DNA of 64,000 nt from Prionace glauca (GCA_037974335.1 CM075760.1:43652103-43716102); one strand, 5' to 3'; shown: positions 43,419 through 55,102, numbered from the stretch's first letter. Notes: generated by a model not told the origin, from the sequence alone. Made by a program: numbers and translations.

Positions 43419-43721
43419 CAGATCACTTTGGAAATGTGTCGCCTTACAGCTAGGTACCTGATCCAGAACGATGATGAGTACAGATTGATGAAGTTATTCA
43501 CCCCGGAGATCTGCGTGTTTGTGTGTATTGGATCAGGAAGTAATTGAGTTTGATCCGGGAGTAATCTGAGCGCCAAATGTCACATTTCTCAACAGTGACG
43601 ATCGTTAACCTCAGCGAGGGAATACAATTCAGACCGGGCTGTGTTGTAGTCTTAATTCTCCGTACATGTCGATAAGATGCAACACTTTTTTATACAGAAC
43701 CATTGATGATGAACTTACACC

Positions 43722-43760
43722 GGTTTTTGTATGAGGTCCGTGGGAGCCTTATTCACTGTG
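43722..43760 (-). promoter_or_regulatory. Recombination signal, 23-bp spacer
   Basis: Minus strand heptamer CACAGTG (43754-43760), spacer 23, nonamer ACAAAAACC (43722-43730). Perfect consensus. Confidence 0.93.
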
Positions 43761-43904
43761 GGTCTCAGTGCACAGTAATACACGGCGCTGTCTGTCATCT
43801 TCAAACCTTTCATGGACAAGTGAAAAGTGCTTTGTTTCAGGCTGAGATTCCCGCTGAAATGCTCAAAGCCGGGAGCTGTGTCGTTAAACCAATAACTATT
43901 ATAT
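43761..43904 (-). pseudogene. V segment split by LINEs, 3' part
   Basis: Reads YNSYWFNDTAPGFEHFSG, then MTDSAVYYCALRPT to the heptamer, with no stop. The 5' part of the same exon is at 46022-46192. Confidence 0.85.
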
Positions 43905-44757
43905 GGATCTAGATAGGCTGGGCGAATGGGCCAGGAACTGGCAAATGGAATTTAATGTTGGCAAGTGCGAGGTGGTCCACTTTGGTAGGAATAATGGTAG
44001 GAAGGACTATTACTTACGTGGCGAAAAACTGCAGCAGGCGACGGTGCAGAGGGACCTCGGGGTCCTTGTGCATGAGTCGCAAAAACCCAGCTTGCAGGTG
44101 CAGCAGGTGGTCAGGAAGGCTAATGGGATGCTGGCCTTCATAGCGAGGGGGATTGAATATAAAAGTAGGGAGGTCTTGCTGCAGCTGTATAGGGCATTGG
44201 TGAGGCCGCAGCTGGAGTACTGTGTGCAGTTTTGGTTGCCGCACTTACGCAAGGATATTTTGGCCTTGGAGGGAGTGCAGAGGAGGTTTACTAGGCTGAT
44301 ACCAGAGGGGGTTGAGCTATGAGGAGAGGCTGAATAAACTAGGCTTGTACTCATTAGAGTTTAGAAGAATGAGGGGAGATTTCATTGAGACATATAAGAT
44401 GATGAATGGGATGGATAGGATAGAGACTCTTCCCGCTCAGATAGGACAGTAGGACTAGGGGGCACAGCCTCAAGATAAAGGGGGGGGCGGTTTAGAATGG
44501 AGTTGAGGAGGAACTTCTTCACTCAAAGGGTGGTGAATCTCTGGAATTCTCTGTCTGTTGCAGTGATGGAGGCTGCCTCGCTAAATATTTTTAAGACACG
44601 GGTTGATGGGTTTTTGATAAGCGAGGGGATTAAAGGTTATGGGGAGAGGGCGGGAATGTGGAACTGAGCCACGACAGATCAGCCATGATCTTATTGAATG
44701 GCGGGGCAGGCTCGAAGGGCTAGATGGCCTACTCCTGCTCCTATTTCTTATGTTCTT
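43905..44757 (+). mobile_element. CR1-type LINE inserted in a V exon
   Basis: Begins inside DLDRLGEWA, ends in the CR1 tail (tttcttatgttcttt). Same subfamily as the LINE at 5-6.9 kb, with a small deletion near 44307. Confidence 0.9.
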
Positions 44758-45648
44758 TTTGTTAATTCCAAAGCCTGGAAGCAGAGTTTCACCATACTAG
44801 CCTGGAAGGTATCTCCATGAGCTCAAATCAATTAATTCACAATCTGATTGAGCAAACACCAAAATTTTCAGACCAACTTTCATTTTCTGACAAACATTAG
44901 TTTAGAACCCTGAATCTAACTTTTGGGCCTGCTGATGTCAGGAGCCAGGCGAGGCTTGTAAATTATGAGGCCAGGTGATGTTCAGGCTTCCTGACAGTGT
45001 TCCTAATATCAGCCCAACCCACGTTTGGAGCTCAGAAGGACCTGTGGCAAGGCAAGAAGGCAATTCAGCTTATTGTTAGAGGTCAGTAATTGAGGCTGAT
45101 TGGGATTTTCCTGAAGGTGGACACCCAACTTCAGGCATCTCCCTGCTTGCCTGGATGGGAGTACAGTCAAAGACAACCCCCAACCATACCACTCCAAAAC
45201 TTCCAAAGTGGTGGCCTAGCCATGTTCTGTATTTTGTTCAATTAAAGTTTCTAAAAAGTGGCTGAGAGGGCATTGTCCTGTTTGAGATGCCTTTCCAGTT
45301 ACCAACTAGACATGAGTTTGGAATCCAGGGAAGCATGGGTGTGTGTTTGGGTGGTGTCACAGTCCAGAAAGTGAAGAAATTATTAAGTTTTTTTTTCAAA
45401 ATGGACAATGTTTGAGCTGACAAGATGGCTCCAGCTGGTCACATGCTAGATTCCAGAAATTTCAAAGTCAACAAAGGCAAACACCACTCTGGAATGTAAC
45501 ATTCCTTGTATAGCATAAACATTCCAACCTAGCCAACACAATGGTCCATCAGATAGTTAGTCTGCTCCAGCCAACTTGAACACAGATAACCCTTTGCAGA
45601 TCCTAATCTCCAATAATGGTGCTAATGGCTTAAACATTAACTGTTTTA
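44758..45648. other. Unassigned sequence inside the split V exon
   Basis: About 0.9 kb between two LINE pieces. No coding frame or repeat recognised; probably part of an older insertion. Confidence 0.4.
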
Positions 45649-46021
45649 ACACAATGATCTCATTGAAACATATAAGATGATTAGAGGTTTAGACAGGGTA
45701 GATAGTGATAGCCTTTTTCCTCGGATGGAGAAAGCTAGCACGAGGGAGCACGACTTTAAATTAAGGGGGGGTAGTTATAGGACAGATGTCAGGGATAGGT
45801 TCTTTACCCAGAGGGTGGTGAGGGACTGGAATGCCCTGCCAGCTGCAGTTGTAAATGCACCTAGTTTGGGGGCGTTTAAGAAATCTGTGGATAGGTTTAT
45901 GGACGGAAAGGGATTGGTTTAGGCTAGTGGGTCATTGTTTTGTAACTGGTCGGAGCAACATCGTGGGCCGAAGGGCCTGTTCTGCGCTGTAATGTTCTAT
46001 GTTCTATGTTCTATGTTCTAT
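45649..46021 (+). mobile_element. LINE 3' end of a second subfamily
   Basis: Encodes LDRVDSDSLFPRMEKA and FFTQRVVRDWNALPAA; the 3' end is cgtgggccgaagggcctgtt followed by (TTCTATG)n. The tail abuts the V exon. Confidence 0.85.
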
Positions 46022-46192
46022 CGGCTCTGAGCAGATACTGAGGAGCTCGGTGCGGATACTGGCGATACCAGAACAGGCTATAGCTTGTAGCTGAACTCGA
46101 TACAGAGTAATTGCAGGATATTGCTGAATCTTCACCCTCCGCTGCTTCAACTCTTGGTTTCAACTGGGACACCGAGTCTCCGTTACTCATTT
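46022..46192 (-). pseudogene. V segment split by LINEs, 5' part of V exon
   Basis: Follows acceptor TTTATCTTCAG, phase 1. Reads NGDSVSQLKPRVEAAEGED, first cysteine in AISC, LFWYRQYPHRAPQYLLRA, then stops at the LINE tail. Confidence 0.88.
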
Positions 46193-46317
46193 CTGAAGAT
46201 AAACAGCAGACACACAGTGGGTTAGGATTAAGAGGAAGACAATAATCAAACAGCGATTGGAAAAGGTGATTGCAAAAGGATTGCGATGTATTTTAGGAAT
46301 GTTCCAGTTTCACTGAC

Positions 46318-46363
46318 CTGCGATCAGGGCAATAACCAGAGTTAGAAATATTTTCACCCCCAT
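46318..46363 (-). pseudogene. V segment split by LINEs, leader exon
   Basis: MGVKIFLTLVIALIA then donor G|GTCAGT, phase 1; intact signal peptide. Confidence 0.85.
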
Positions 46364-46689
46364 GGTTCCAGTCTGAACTCCAGGAACAGAAACATTGATT
46401 GCTGGCTGTAACCGATTTGGAATGTGAGAATTTGAAAGAGAAGGAATATGCCATACCATTGGCTGGGTTTTATTTCCCCTCCCATTTTATACCGGTCAAT
46501 AGAAACTTTCTGAAGAAGGAGGCCGTGATGTTTTGTATGTGATCACAGAATGCCCCCCTGTGGACAGTACAACAGCATCAGAAACAGACACAGAACCAAG
46601 AACCCAGACAGATACACTCCGAGAAACATAGAGACACAGAAATATCCAGTACAGCTACAATTCTGGCCAAGAGGAAACATCCACTCCAT

Positions 46690-47090
46690 ATCCACCCTGT
46701 TAACAGCTCTTACGGTTTGAAAGGTTTTAATAAAGTTACCTCTTTCTCTTCTAAACTCCAGTGGATGCAAACCCAGCATCACCATTCTTTCTTTGTAAAA
46801 TAAGCTACTCATTCTGGTAATAGTTTTATAAACCTTCGAATATTTTCTAAAGCATTACCATTAGATAAGGAGGCAAGTATTGTGCACAATTCTCCAAATA
46901 TGGTCTCACAAATGCCCTGTATAACGGAAACATGCCCTGCCTATTTTTTCAATACATTCCCTCATAATAAGTGATAACATTGTATGTTATTTTCTAATTA
47001 ATTGCTGTACTTGCACACTAACCCCTTGTGATTTCTGGACCAGGACAGCCAAATTAATTTATACCTCAGAGTTTCGTGATCGCTCGCCAT
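46690..47090 (-). mobile_element. Old CR1-like LINE fragment, minus strand
   Basis: Reverse strand has ERMVMLGLHPLEFRRERGNF, the region before the LINE C-terminus, followed by older sequence. Confidence 0.65.
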
Positions 47091-47099
47091 TTACACATT

Positions 47100-47800
47100 A
47101 ATCTTCTTTCATTTTCAGCATACCAAAATTGAGAACACCATCCACCAGGTACACGGTACATACTCTTGCAACTCGGCTAACGTTGTCTACCTGATACGCT
47201 GCAGGAAAGGATGTCCCGAAGTCTGGTACATTGGGGAGACCATGCTGACGCTACGACAACGGATGAATGAACATCGCTGAACAATCACCAGGCAAGACTG
47301 TTCCCTTCCTGTTGGCGAACACTTCATCTGTCACGGGCATTCGGACTCTGATCTTCGGGTAAGCATTCTCCAAGGCGGCCTTCACGACACACGACAGCGC
47401 AGAGTCGCTGAACAGAGACTGATAGCCAAGTTCTGCACACATGAGGACGGCCTCAACCGAGATTTTGGGTTCATGTCGCACTATCTGTAACCCCCATGAC
47501 TTGCCTGGGTTTGCAACATCTCACTAACTGTACTGTCTGGAGACAATGCACATCTCTTTAACCTATGTTTAATGCTATCTCCACTCACATTGTCTGCACA
47601 TCTAAGACTTGAATAGCAGGTTAGCTGTAAAGACTCGCATTCTAATCAGTATTCTGTAAACTGTGTGTGTCTTTATATGCCCTTCTCTGACCAGAACTTT
47701 CCACACACCTGACGAAGGAATAGCGTTTCAGAAAGCTTGTGTGTTTACTAGTACATAAACTGGTTGGACTTTAGCCTGGTGTTGTGAGAATTCTTACTGC
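47100..47800 (+). mobile_element. Penelope-like element, 3' part with GIY-YIG endonuclease
   Basis: Plus strand encodes a GIY-YIG-type endonuclease domain: NVVYLIRC near 47180, then GCPEVWYIGET near 47206-47240, LRQRMNEH near 47255, and GEHF near 47313, as in the C-terminus of Penelope retroelements. The reverse transcriptase is missing. The 3' end (cacctgacgaagg ... gttggactttagcctggt) is the source of the short repeats at 2.6, 11.7, 12.1, 31.9 and 55.1 kb. Broken and 5'-truncated. Confidence 0.8.
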
Positions 47801-47991
47801 ACTGGTACCGTCAGCAGGCCTGGAAAGCTCCAGTGTACATGGTTCTTCTTATTGGAGGGAATGTGCAAAGGGGCAGTGACCTCAAAGATAAGTTTTTTTT
47901 CTAAATTTGATAAAAATAACAAGACTACCAAGCTAACGGTCAGTTACACCGTGATCTTCGATAGCGCCATATATTCCTGTGCTATGAAACC
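47799..47991 (+). pseudogene. V segment pseudogene (47.9 kb)
   Basis: Reads HWYRQQAWKAPVYMVLLIGG, KFFSKFDKNNKTTKLTV, and FDSAIYSCAMKP; the residue before the second cysteine is Ser. The exon begins exactly where the Penelope-like end stops, so framework 1 with the first cysteine is lost. Confidence 0.8.
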
Positions 47992-48031
47992 CATACTGCT
48001 ACAGAGATAGAACGCATGCCGTACAAAAACC
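47992..48031 (+). promoter_or_regulatory. Recombination signal, 24-bp spacer
   Basis: Heptamer CATACTG 47992-47998, spacer 24, nonamer ACAAAAACC 48023-48031. Confidence 0.75.
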
Positions 48032-48056
48032 CCACATTGGCAGTTCCAGTTAGCTG

Positions 48057-48071
48057 CCAGCAGGGCGCGCT
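48057..48071 (+). promoter_or_regulatory. CTCF-core-like motif after the 47.9-kb V pseudogene
   Basis: CCAGCAGGGCGCGCT, one mismatch to CCAGCAGGGGGCGCT, 25 bp beyond the nonamer. Confidence 0.5.
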
Positions 48072-49195
48072 CACGCGCCCCTAATTCAGATTCCACAGTG
48101 AGTGCCAGAGATTCATCAAATTACAACAAAACACAACACTCAGAAACAGCAACTGATGTTGTACAGTTTCACAGTTACATTAGTTGATGATTTTAACTTA
48201 CATTTGCAATGGACACAACATTGACAAGTCGATTTGAGATTCCGTAACTCCCTTGTTTTGATTTTCAATGCGTTTCTCTGCCCATTTGTTCCTAACTGTT
48301 CTTGCCTTTCCTGGTTTATGGAAATTGTGCGCATTTCCCTTTCCCAGTCTTTAACGTAAACATTTAAAGCTTTTTCTGTTACCTTGTACATTAATTCAGA
48401 ACCTCTCTAATACAGCTGCTCAGCTTCCCATCCGCATCACTGATAAAGATTTTGCAAAGTATTGAAACATTTATGAACACTGACACTCCTGGTCCGAGTC
48501 TACTGGTCCGCAATATGGAATGAACATTTGGCTACCACTGTTACAGACAGGCAAAGTTATAGAATTCCAATGTGACATTATTATTGAGTTCAATTCTCTC
48601 CAGACCAGGTCTACCTGTGACTACACTATCTATGGTAGCCCCGCCCACAGGTTTCCTGTGCTCTTCTCACCCTGACCCGTCTCACCTGCGTTGTTTTATT
48701 AGAGCATTTATCGGAGATATCGATCTTTTCTGCTTTCCCCTGCTTGGCACTCTTTTGATCAGCAGTCCAATGGGGTGGCAAGCTATATTCCCACTCTGAA
48801 GCAGGATTTCACACACTGCAAAGTTAGAAATTGAGGGAGCATCGTGTGGAAATATCTTAGGCCATTCATTATTCTATCACTTCTAAAGAAGTCGATGTCT
48901 CAACTTAGAAAAAAAATCCTTCCCCACCATAACTGCTTTCCCAAACAGGATTCAAAACAAACTCCTTGTTATGTTGTTGTGAGGATGGATATTGTCATTC
49001 TCCATGTCAGAACAAAGCCATCAACGCTCAGGGGACCAGTCAGTTCCTGAAATGACAGTTGAAGGGGAAAGTAATCCCCTGTCACCGGATGACCAAATTC
49101 ACTTTATTCCTTTCATCTCTCGGCCAATTGTATGAAATGTAAATGAAGGAGCTATGAGATCATTGGTTGCATTGAAGTACATAGAAACTTGAAGC
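48072..49195. other. No gene recognised
   Basis: Short frames only; no RNA or repeat assigned. Confidence 0.45.
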
Positions 49196-49200
49196 TGATT

Positions 49201-49208
49201 AGACGTCA
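49201..49208 (+). promoter_or_regulatory. CRE-like element of the 49.9-kb V promoter
   Basis: AGACGTCA followed by cctgatgacatt, about 130 bp before the leader ATG. Confidence 0.4.
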
Positions 49209-49337
49209 CCTGATGACATTTTCAGCAGTAAACCAATCAACAGGGGCCCGGATATGACTCAATCTTTTCCACTCTTGACTAAAAAAACTTCAGATTCAAC
49301 CCGTTCTGGTCAAATTCGCCGCGAGCTCTCTACAAAC

Positions 49338-50231
49338 ATGTCTCATTTTACTCTGCATTTATTCCTCACAGCGGCAGCGCTTTTAACCGGTAGGTTCACA
49401 GCACCACGCTGTGCTACACATCTTTGCCATGCATTATATTCTATCCTGCGCTTCGCTCAGTGCGAGGGGCAGGGGTGAGTGGACAGGGAATAGATTGATC
49501 TCAACATTGAAAAATTATCAGGATCTCGCTGGTCTCAGTACTGAACACTGTTGGGATTAGGCACAATTCCCCCATGCAATGAGAGAGAATGAGTTGGTCT
49601 CAGGTTGAAGCTCATCTGATACCAGTGAATAACTTTGGCAAATACCACACTTCAAACAGACTGTTTCCAGTTACAAGAACTGAAGGCGAGGAACTGATCT
49701 CGTTAGAAAGAGCAGAATATTTGTGATAGAAGTTTTATTTAATCGCCATAACCACCTCCCCTTCCCATCCGCTGAACTGTGAAATATATTTTTGTTATGC
49801 TTTGCGATTTCTTTTTGAGATTATTGCTCAAGAATACGGCATATTCTAGTGGGGGGTGCGGGTAGGTGGGGGAGACAGAGTAAAGTCGCATTATTTAGTT
49901 TAATATTTCTTTGCTTCCTCACAGGACATTGTGAAGGAGATTCTGTTTCACAGACACCGGCTGCAGTCACCGTCACTGAAGGAGATGTTGTTCAGTTACT
50001 CTGTAATTACACAATTACAAGTACTGGCATTCCTTATTTATTCTGGTACCGACAGCATTCCAGCGGGTCCATGGAGTTTCTGCTGAAGAGGAATAGATAC
50101 AGCGGCAACACAGAGACATCCCCAGGGGACCGTTTTACAGCGGAGCTCAATGAAACAACCCGCACCGTCCCGCTGCAAGTGTCTAAAACAGAGCTGACAG
50201 ACTCCGGGATGTATTACTGCGCACTGAGCCC
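49338..50231 (+). CDS. TCR V segment (49.9 kb), TRAV/TRDV-like, intact
   Basis: The leader exon 49338-49389 encodes MSHFTLHLFLTAAALLT and ends at G|GTAGGT. The V exon 49925-50231 follows acceptor CTTCCTCACAG, phase 1. The V domain: EGDSVSQTPAAVTVTEGD, first cysteine in QLLC, FWYRQHSSGSMEF, RFTAELNETTRTVPLQV, LTDSGMYYCALSP, then the signal. All core residues present; likely functional. The intron has an inverted copy at 39.1-39.46 kb, and the second half of the V exon has a copy at 41.8 kb. Confidence 0.92.
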
Positions 50232-50270
50232 CACAGAGACTCAGAGCTGGGCTGAACCCGTACAAAAACT
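50232..50270 (+). promoter_or_regulatory. Recombination signal, 23-bp spacer
   Basis: Heptamer CACAGAG 50232-50238, spacer 23, nonamer ACAAAAACT 50262-50270. The same heptamer variant occurs in the 41.8-kb copy. Confidence 0.9.
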
Positions 50271-50292
50271 CTCAGAGCCTCACGCAACGTAA

Positions 50293-51479
50293 TGGATCAG
50301 AGTGAGTCTGAAATGGAACCTGAAATCGTAGCGATTTCTCAATCTTTACTGAGAATATTTTTATGAATAACAAATACATTGCAAAATTAAAACATCGAGA
50401 CACTTAAAAGAATGAGCTTGAGAATATTTTTGTAAATTTTAATGTCCCGAAGCGTTTTATGTAATAAACACAGCAGCTATTTTTGGACTCACAATGATAT
50501 TATTTCATTCAGTAATATTGTAGTGCTCTGGCTGTGTCAGTCATTGTGATTGGTGAACACATACCGAACAGGATGTTTCTCTTGCTCTTTTTGGAAACAG
50601 TGACCATGTGGCACCTCCACCTGAGAGGGAAGACGGTACCCCAGATTTAACAGGTCATCGAGAGGCTGAGAGCTCTGACGGCGCAGCATTTCTAAACACT
50701 GCGCTGTCTCCTCGGTAAATTCCCGGAGTATTGTTCCGGATAGACTGCCGGTTTCTCCTGGAGGGGAAAGAATTTCTGAAGGGACTGAAGAAAGAATCCG
50801 GGAAGTCCCAGTGCGTGGTGACCATTCATTAACCTATTCTGGAAAAAAAACTGAAATAACGGAAATGAAATTAAAGATAAACATTATCGGTTCCCGTGGA
50901 AACAGAAAGACAATGAACGCAACCTGTACAAACAGGTATCCCTCGAAAAACGAGATCGAACTTTTACTGATGTAGCGCCTTTCACAGACTCCAGAGGTCA
51001 AATGGGACTTGCGAACCTAAGGAATTTCATTTTCATTATAGTTGTTGTGGTTCAAACTTCATCACTGAAGAAGGCAGTGGAAATGTTTAATTCTCAATCA
51101 GAAATTCTCGTCACTCTGACCCTGGAGCAAAGGGATTGGGGAATTTAAGTATGTGCCGGTTACATTGAACTTGTCACAAATTTGAACCAAAGAATAGACA
51201 TCTTTCCCTCTCTCTCTTTCCTCCCATCCTCACTCTTTCTCTTTCTGCTACATTGAGAAGCCATATTGACGATCCATGTTGCCCTAAACGTCGTACTCAG
51301 ACTACCGAGTGATAGTAGAATACAATGCTCTATAGAGATCACTCTCTAATTTCCTGTCCGCACCACCCGCCCCCCCCCTTCATTCCTCCAGGCATCATGC
51401 CCTGACGTGGCGCTAGGTGACTACAGACTTCCATTACATTGCTCCATGATTCTGCCTGACAAATTACTGCAGTGGCTTT
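50293..51479. other. No gene recognised
   Basis: AT-rich 3' flank of the V segment; no RNA or repeat assigned. Confidence 0.45.
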
Positions 51480-51830
51480 CATTACCTCCTGCAGTATGTG
51501 TGAGCAGGAAACTCTCCTGTTCTCACTACCTGCCATTAAGCATACTGAAAGAATTCAGGCCCTGATATTCAACATTTGGTGGCGAGGTGAAGAACACACC
51601 TCAGTAGCCAAAAGGCTGCAAAGCGGTTTCGAACCCAAACCTTCTTGTCCAGAAGACCTTCTGTGCTGGGTCTTCCGTAATTCACTTACAAGCTCTTGCT
51701 CTAAATACACTGCGGTTTGTGGTGTGAAGACGCACAGATATTTCCTGTAACTCCAGCTGTCACCTGTTACAGGGGGAACTGACGGTTCTACAAGGTTTAA
51801 CGAAAGCGGACGTCATCAGTGAAGCAATGA
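51480..51830 (-). repeat. Three-copy repeat block, copy C
   Basis: Reverse strand contains aacttgtagaacc-type, ctggagttacaggaaa, accacaaaccgcagtg and a box-B-like gggttcgaaacc. Empty at the SINE site of copy A. Confidence 0.6.
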
Positions 51831-52200
51831 TCCTCTATGTTGTTCTCGAATATTGTTACATGATATCGCTGGGTTTATATTGCAGCAGTTTATTATGGGT
51901 TTTATTACATCAATGTTACTTTTCTATATCTGATACCTTTATTATTGTTTTTAGTTTTCTCCATTTGTTGCTTGATATTGAGACAAGACCATTTGTCTCA
52001 GTTTTCTGATGAGTCAAGGAGTAATTTGTATATTTCCAATGTGGGTTTTTCTGCAAGTTCTATTGTTAGAAGCAATAAACTATATTGTTTTAATTCCATC
52101 ATATAACTCACAAGAAGAACATTTTCTATCGATATGGCTTGAAACATACTCTGTTCTAAAGGCCACGGGATGGTTGGCTCCATAGTCCCCATGTCGAGTG

Positions 52201-52239
52201 AGTTATTGTACAGGCTTTGCATCTCTCTGTTTCACTGTG
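52201..52239 (-). promoter_or_regulatory. Recombination signal, 23-bp spacer, variant nonamer
   Basis: Minus strand heptamer CACAGTG (52233-52239), spacer 23, nonamer ACAATAACT (52201-52209). Confidence 0.8.
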
Positions 52240-52519
52240 TCTCACTGCACTGTAGTCACCGCAGCATCACACAGTTCGACCGTGTTAACAGTGAGACCGG
52301 TGGATCCTTTCTCACTGTCTACAGATACTTTAAATCTTCCCTCAGTTGTTCCATCTCTGAATATGGAAACGAGATATTCTGGAGCTTGATCAGAGAATTG
52401 CCGGTACCAAAATACAAACTCATTCCCAGTAACAGTAATATTGTGATGAAGAGAGATGGTCTGTCCTTGATTTCCCCGATACATCGATATCTGAAATGTC
52501 TTCGAATGACAAGATACAG
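52240..52519 (-). pseudogene. V segment pseudogene of a divergent lineage (52.2 kb)
   Basis: Follows acceptor TGTTTTCACAG. Reads FVFWYRQFSDQAPEYLVSIF, GRFKVSVDSEKGSTGLTVN, then VELCDAAV. One base is missing just before the second-cysteine codon, which itself reads AGT (Ser), and the first cysteine is replaced (SLHHN). No clear leader ATG. Related to the neighbour at 53.0 kb. Confidence 0.8.
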
Positions 52520-52942
52520 CTGTGAAAACAAGAACAAAATTAATATAAAGATACATCCAGGGATAATTAAATAATGTTCTTACGCATACTGGCAAAAGAA
52601 AGTTAACTATAAGTCTATCCACCTATCTGTCTGCATCTGACTCTGAACATCTCTACCTCTTATCAATCTATCTATTTACCTATGTTTTTCTAGAATATTT
52701 ATTTAGATAATTGACAGACAGATTTTTCTGCCTGTCTCTTTAATTTGCTTTTGGAACAACGAAACAGTTTTTTTAAAAAAACTTAATATGCTTCGATAAT
52801 CTGCATCTTTAATGACAACTTTAGGATGTTAGAACGCTATCTAGATAGAACATTAAATGTGGGAAAGTAACATTCAAGAACATCAACGGCATTTCTGATT
52901 TGCAGAAAACTTAAAAGTGCAGCGGAGACACAGCAGTGAACA

Positions 52943-52981
52943 GGATATTGTACAGGGGGATCCGCTCTTTGTCTCACTGTG
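52943..52981 (-). promoter_or_regulatory. Recombination signal, 23-bp spacer, variant nonamer
   Basis: Minus strand heptamer CACAGTG (52975-52981), spacer 23, nonamer ACAATATCC (52943-52951). Confidence 0.8.
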
Positions 52982-53409
52982 TCTGCTTCGCACAGAGATA
53001 CATTCCGGAGAACAGAACCGTCGTCTCATCTATAGAAATGGTGTTGGAATTCTTTACTCGGTCAAAGGACAGTGTGTAACTTCCTTTGGTCGAATTCCCC
53101 TGGTAAATGGAGGCGATAAATGTCGGAGGTTCTCTCAGTGTTTGTCTGTACCAGGCTGCTGTATCGCCTGTAGCAACAGAGAGCCGACACTTGAGTTCAA
53201 CCCGCTCCCCTTCCAGAGACACGACCTCCTCAGGATGGGAGCTCTGATCCTCACACTGAACAGCTGTGAACAGAAGAAAATCACTCATAAACTATACGTT
53301 ACGAAGAGATTGTTAAAATAATCCGTCTGAGTAAATCAATAAACTCACACAATATCAGCAGCATCAGAGCTCCAACTGGAAGTAGCTCTTTGCGGGGATT
53401 TCTCTTCAT
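52982..53409 (-). CDS. TCR V segment of a divergent lineage (53.0 kb), intact
   Basis: The leader exon 53349-53409 encodes MKRNPRKELLPVGALMLLIL with donor T|GTGAGT. The V exon 52982-53263 follows acceptor TTCTGTTCACAG, phase 1. The V domain has VSLEGERVELKC with the first cysteine, AAWYRQTLREPPTFIASIYQ, and SGMYLCAKQ ending in the heptamer. It lacks the GDSVSQ start shared by most V segments here, CDR1 is short, and Leu precedes the second cysteine. Possibly a TRDV-type or other minor V family; I cannot name it. TGACGTTT at 53593-53600 lies 184 bp upstream. Confidence 0.8.
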
Positions 53410-55100
53410 GATTGATGAAGATACACAAGAGCATCAATCAGGATTTACTCTCCAAACTGGGACTTGCAGCCGAGGCCCAGACTCTGAATGTTGGGGAGGG
53501 AGAGGAGGGGCGAGAGCTTCACATTCCCCCATTCAATGTGAGACCGAAGGGCCACACTATCACCGATTGGATAATTATGGGATATCGGTATCTGACGTTT
53601 CTCACGGTGCCACTCAGCAATTGGCTGTTTCTCAAACCAGAAATCACTTGAACCGTCACTGCTTCCGAGCATCTCCTTCCTCTCTGCAGCAACAAAGTAA
53701 ATTGTTTTGCAAGAATTGTGCTGTGGCGTCTTTCTAATTGAAAAGAGCCGTTCATAATCTTGGAACCGTAAATTGTTGTAACACTAACAGAGACCATTCG
53801 GCCCATTGTTCACGTACTCTCTCGGTTGATGGGTTGTGAGTTGAAACGGGAATGTCACTGGTGACGAAAATAATGCAATATCACCATCTGCTGGCGGCGT
53901 TCACTTACTGCAGGCGCCGGCCTTTGTGAGTCACAGAGAGGTTCAGTCACTCGATAGCTGGACCTGGGACCCGGTTGCTGAAGTGTGAATATTGAATATC
54001 GTTGTCAGGGATGAAAGTTTGCAGCAGGAGGTCGGGTGGCTATTTGCCCTTTTGTTATCATCCACTCTATGTAAACATTGTTCGCCATTGCCCATGGGAG
54101 TTATTGCCTGGAGATTGCATTTAGGGATTAATGTACACAACTGATGTAGTTATCAGATGTTAATTCCATCCAAACGTATAGTAGATAAACGTTGCTGCAC
54201 TTTGATGCACTAAGGTCTTTGGAGCTTAAGTTGTGAATGATACCTGGACGATACAAACTTACAATGGGCAAACAAACTGACAGATTAATATTTTCCAATT
54301 TTTTTATTGAAGTTGGCGTCAGTTTGTGTTGTCCGTGCAAAATAAATGGTTTGGAAAAAGCATTTTGCCAGCACGACTGAAAAAGTGACAGGTTTCTCAC
54401 ATCGATGTATAATTATGTCTTCAGGTAATTATTATTATGCCGAGTAACACACACTTCATTTTAGATAACTATAAAGAAGGGAGAAATGCTTTCCTTGTAT
54501 CTTGATAGCTCATTCTGTTTATCCAATGTGCACGCCATAAAGAATGAATAAAACGAATTCAAATCAACACGAAACTTTGCAGATTGCAACTGTTATTGTG
54601 CCGCATGCAGAGGGAATTGATTTTGCCCTGATTCCCACTAAATTAAGCATTTTGTCTAACTGTTGTAATTTCAAACTTATCTATAAAATACAGAAATATG
54701 TTTGCTAATATTAACAGAGTAGTTCTTGTGAGGATTTTTTTTTCATAAGATTCCGAGACAAGTTAGATTTTCTAAACTCCGCATTTTCATGGTACTTCGA
54801 AAAGAGAGTCAGAACGTACAACTGACAGAGACAGAAACAAGAAAAGGGAGGCAGAAACCCCGAAAATGTCAGAAAGAGAAAGAGAAGCAATCAGACGAGA
54901 TAATTCTGTCCGAATCCCATTTATTGGTGCGTCACTTCGATCAACATTCACAGAACAGTTAGACGTATCCCTGAAAAACAACCTCAGTTTCTGAGTCAGT
55001 GAAGCCACATTCTGATCTGGGTTACACTTTATATCAGATTAGAAGAATCAACACATCGAGAATAACCTGTATTTTTCTGTCGAACTCTAAAGGAATTACG
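53410..55100. other. No gene recognised
   Basis: Apart from the CRE-like site near 53593, no coding frame, RNA or repeat assigned. Confidence 0.45.
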
Positions 55101-55102
55101 AT

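Noticed and set aside
53919-53957. Possible recombination signal (ACAAAGGCC, minus strand) near a CTCF-like CCAGCAGATGG
   Set aside because: No heptamer at 12 or 23 bp and no V-like sequence next to it.
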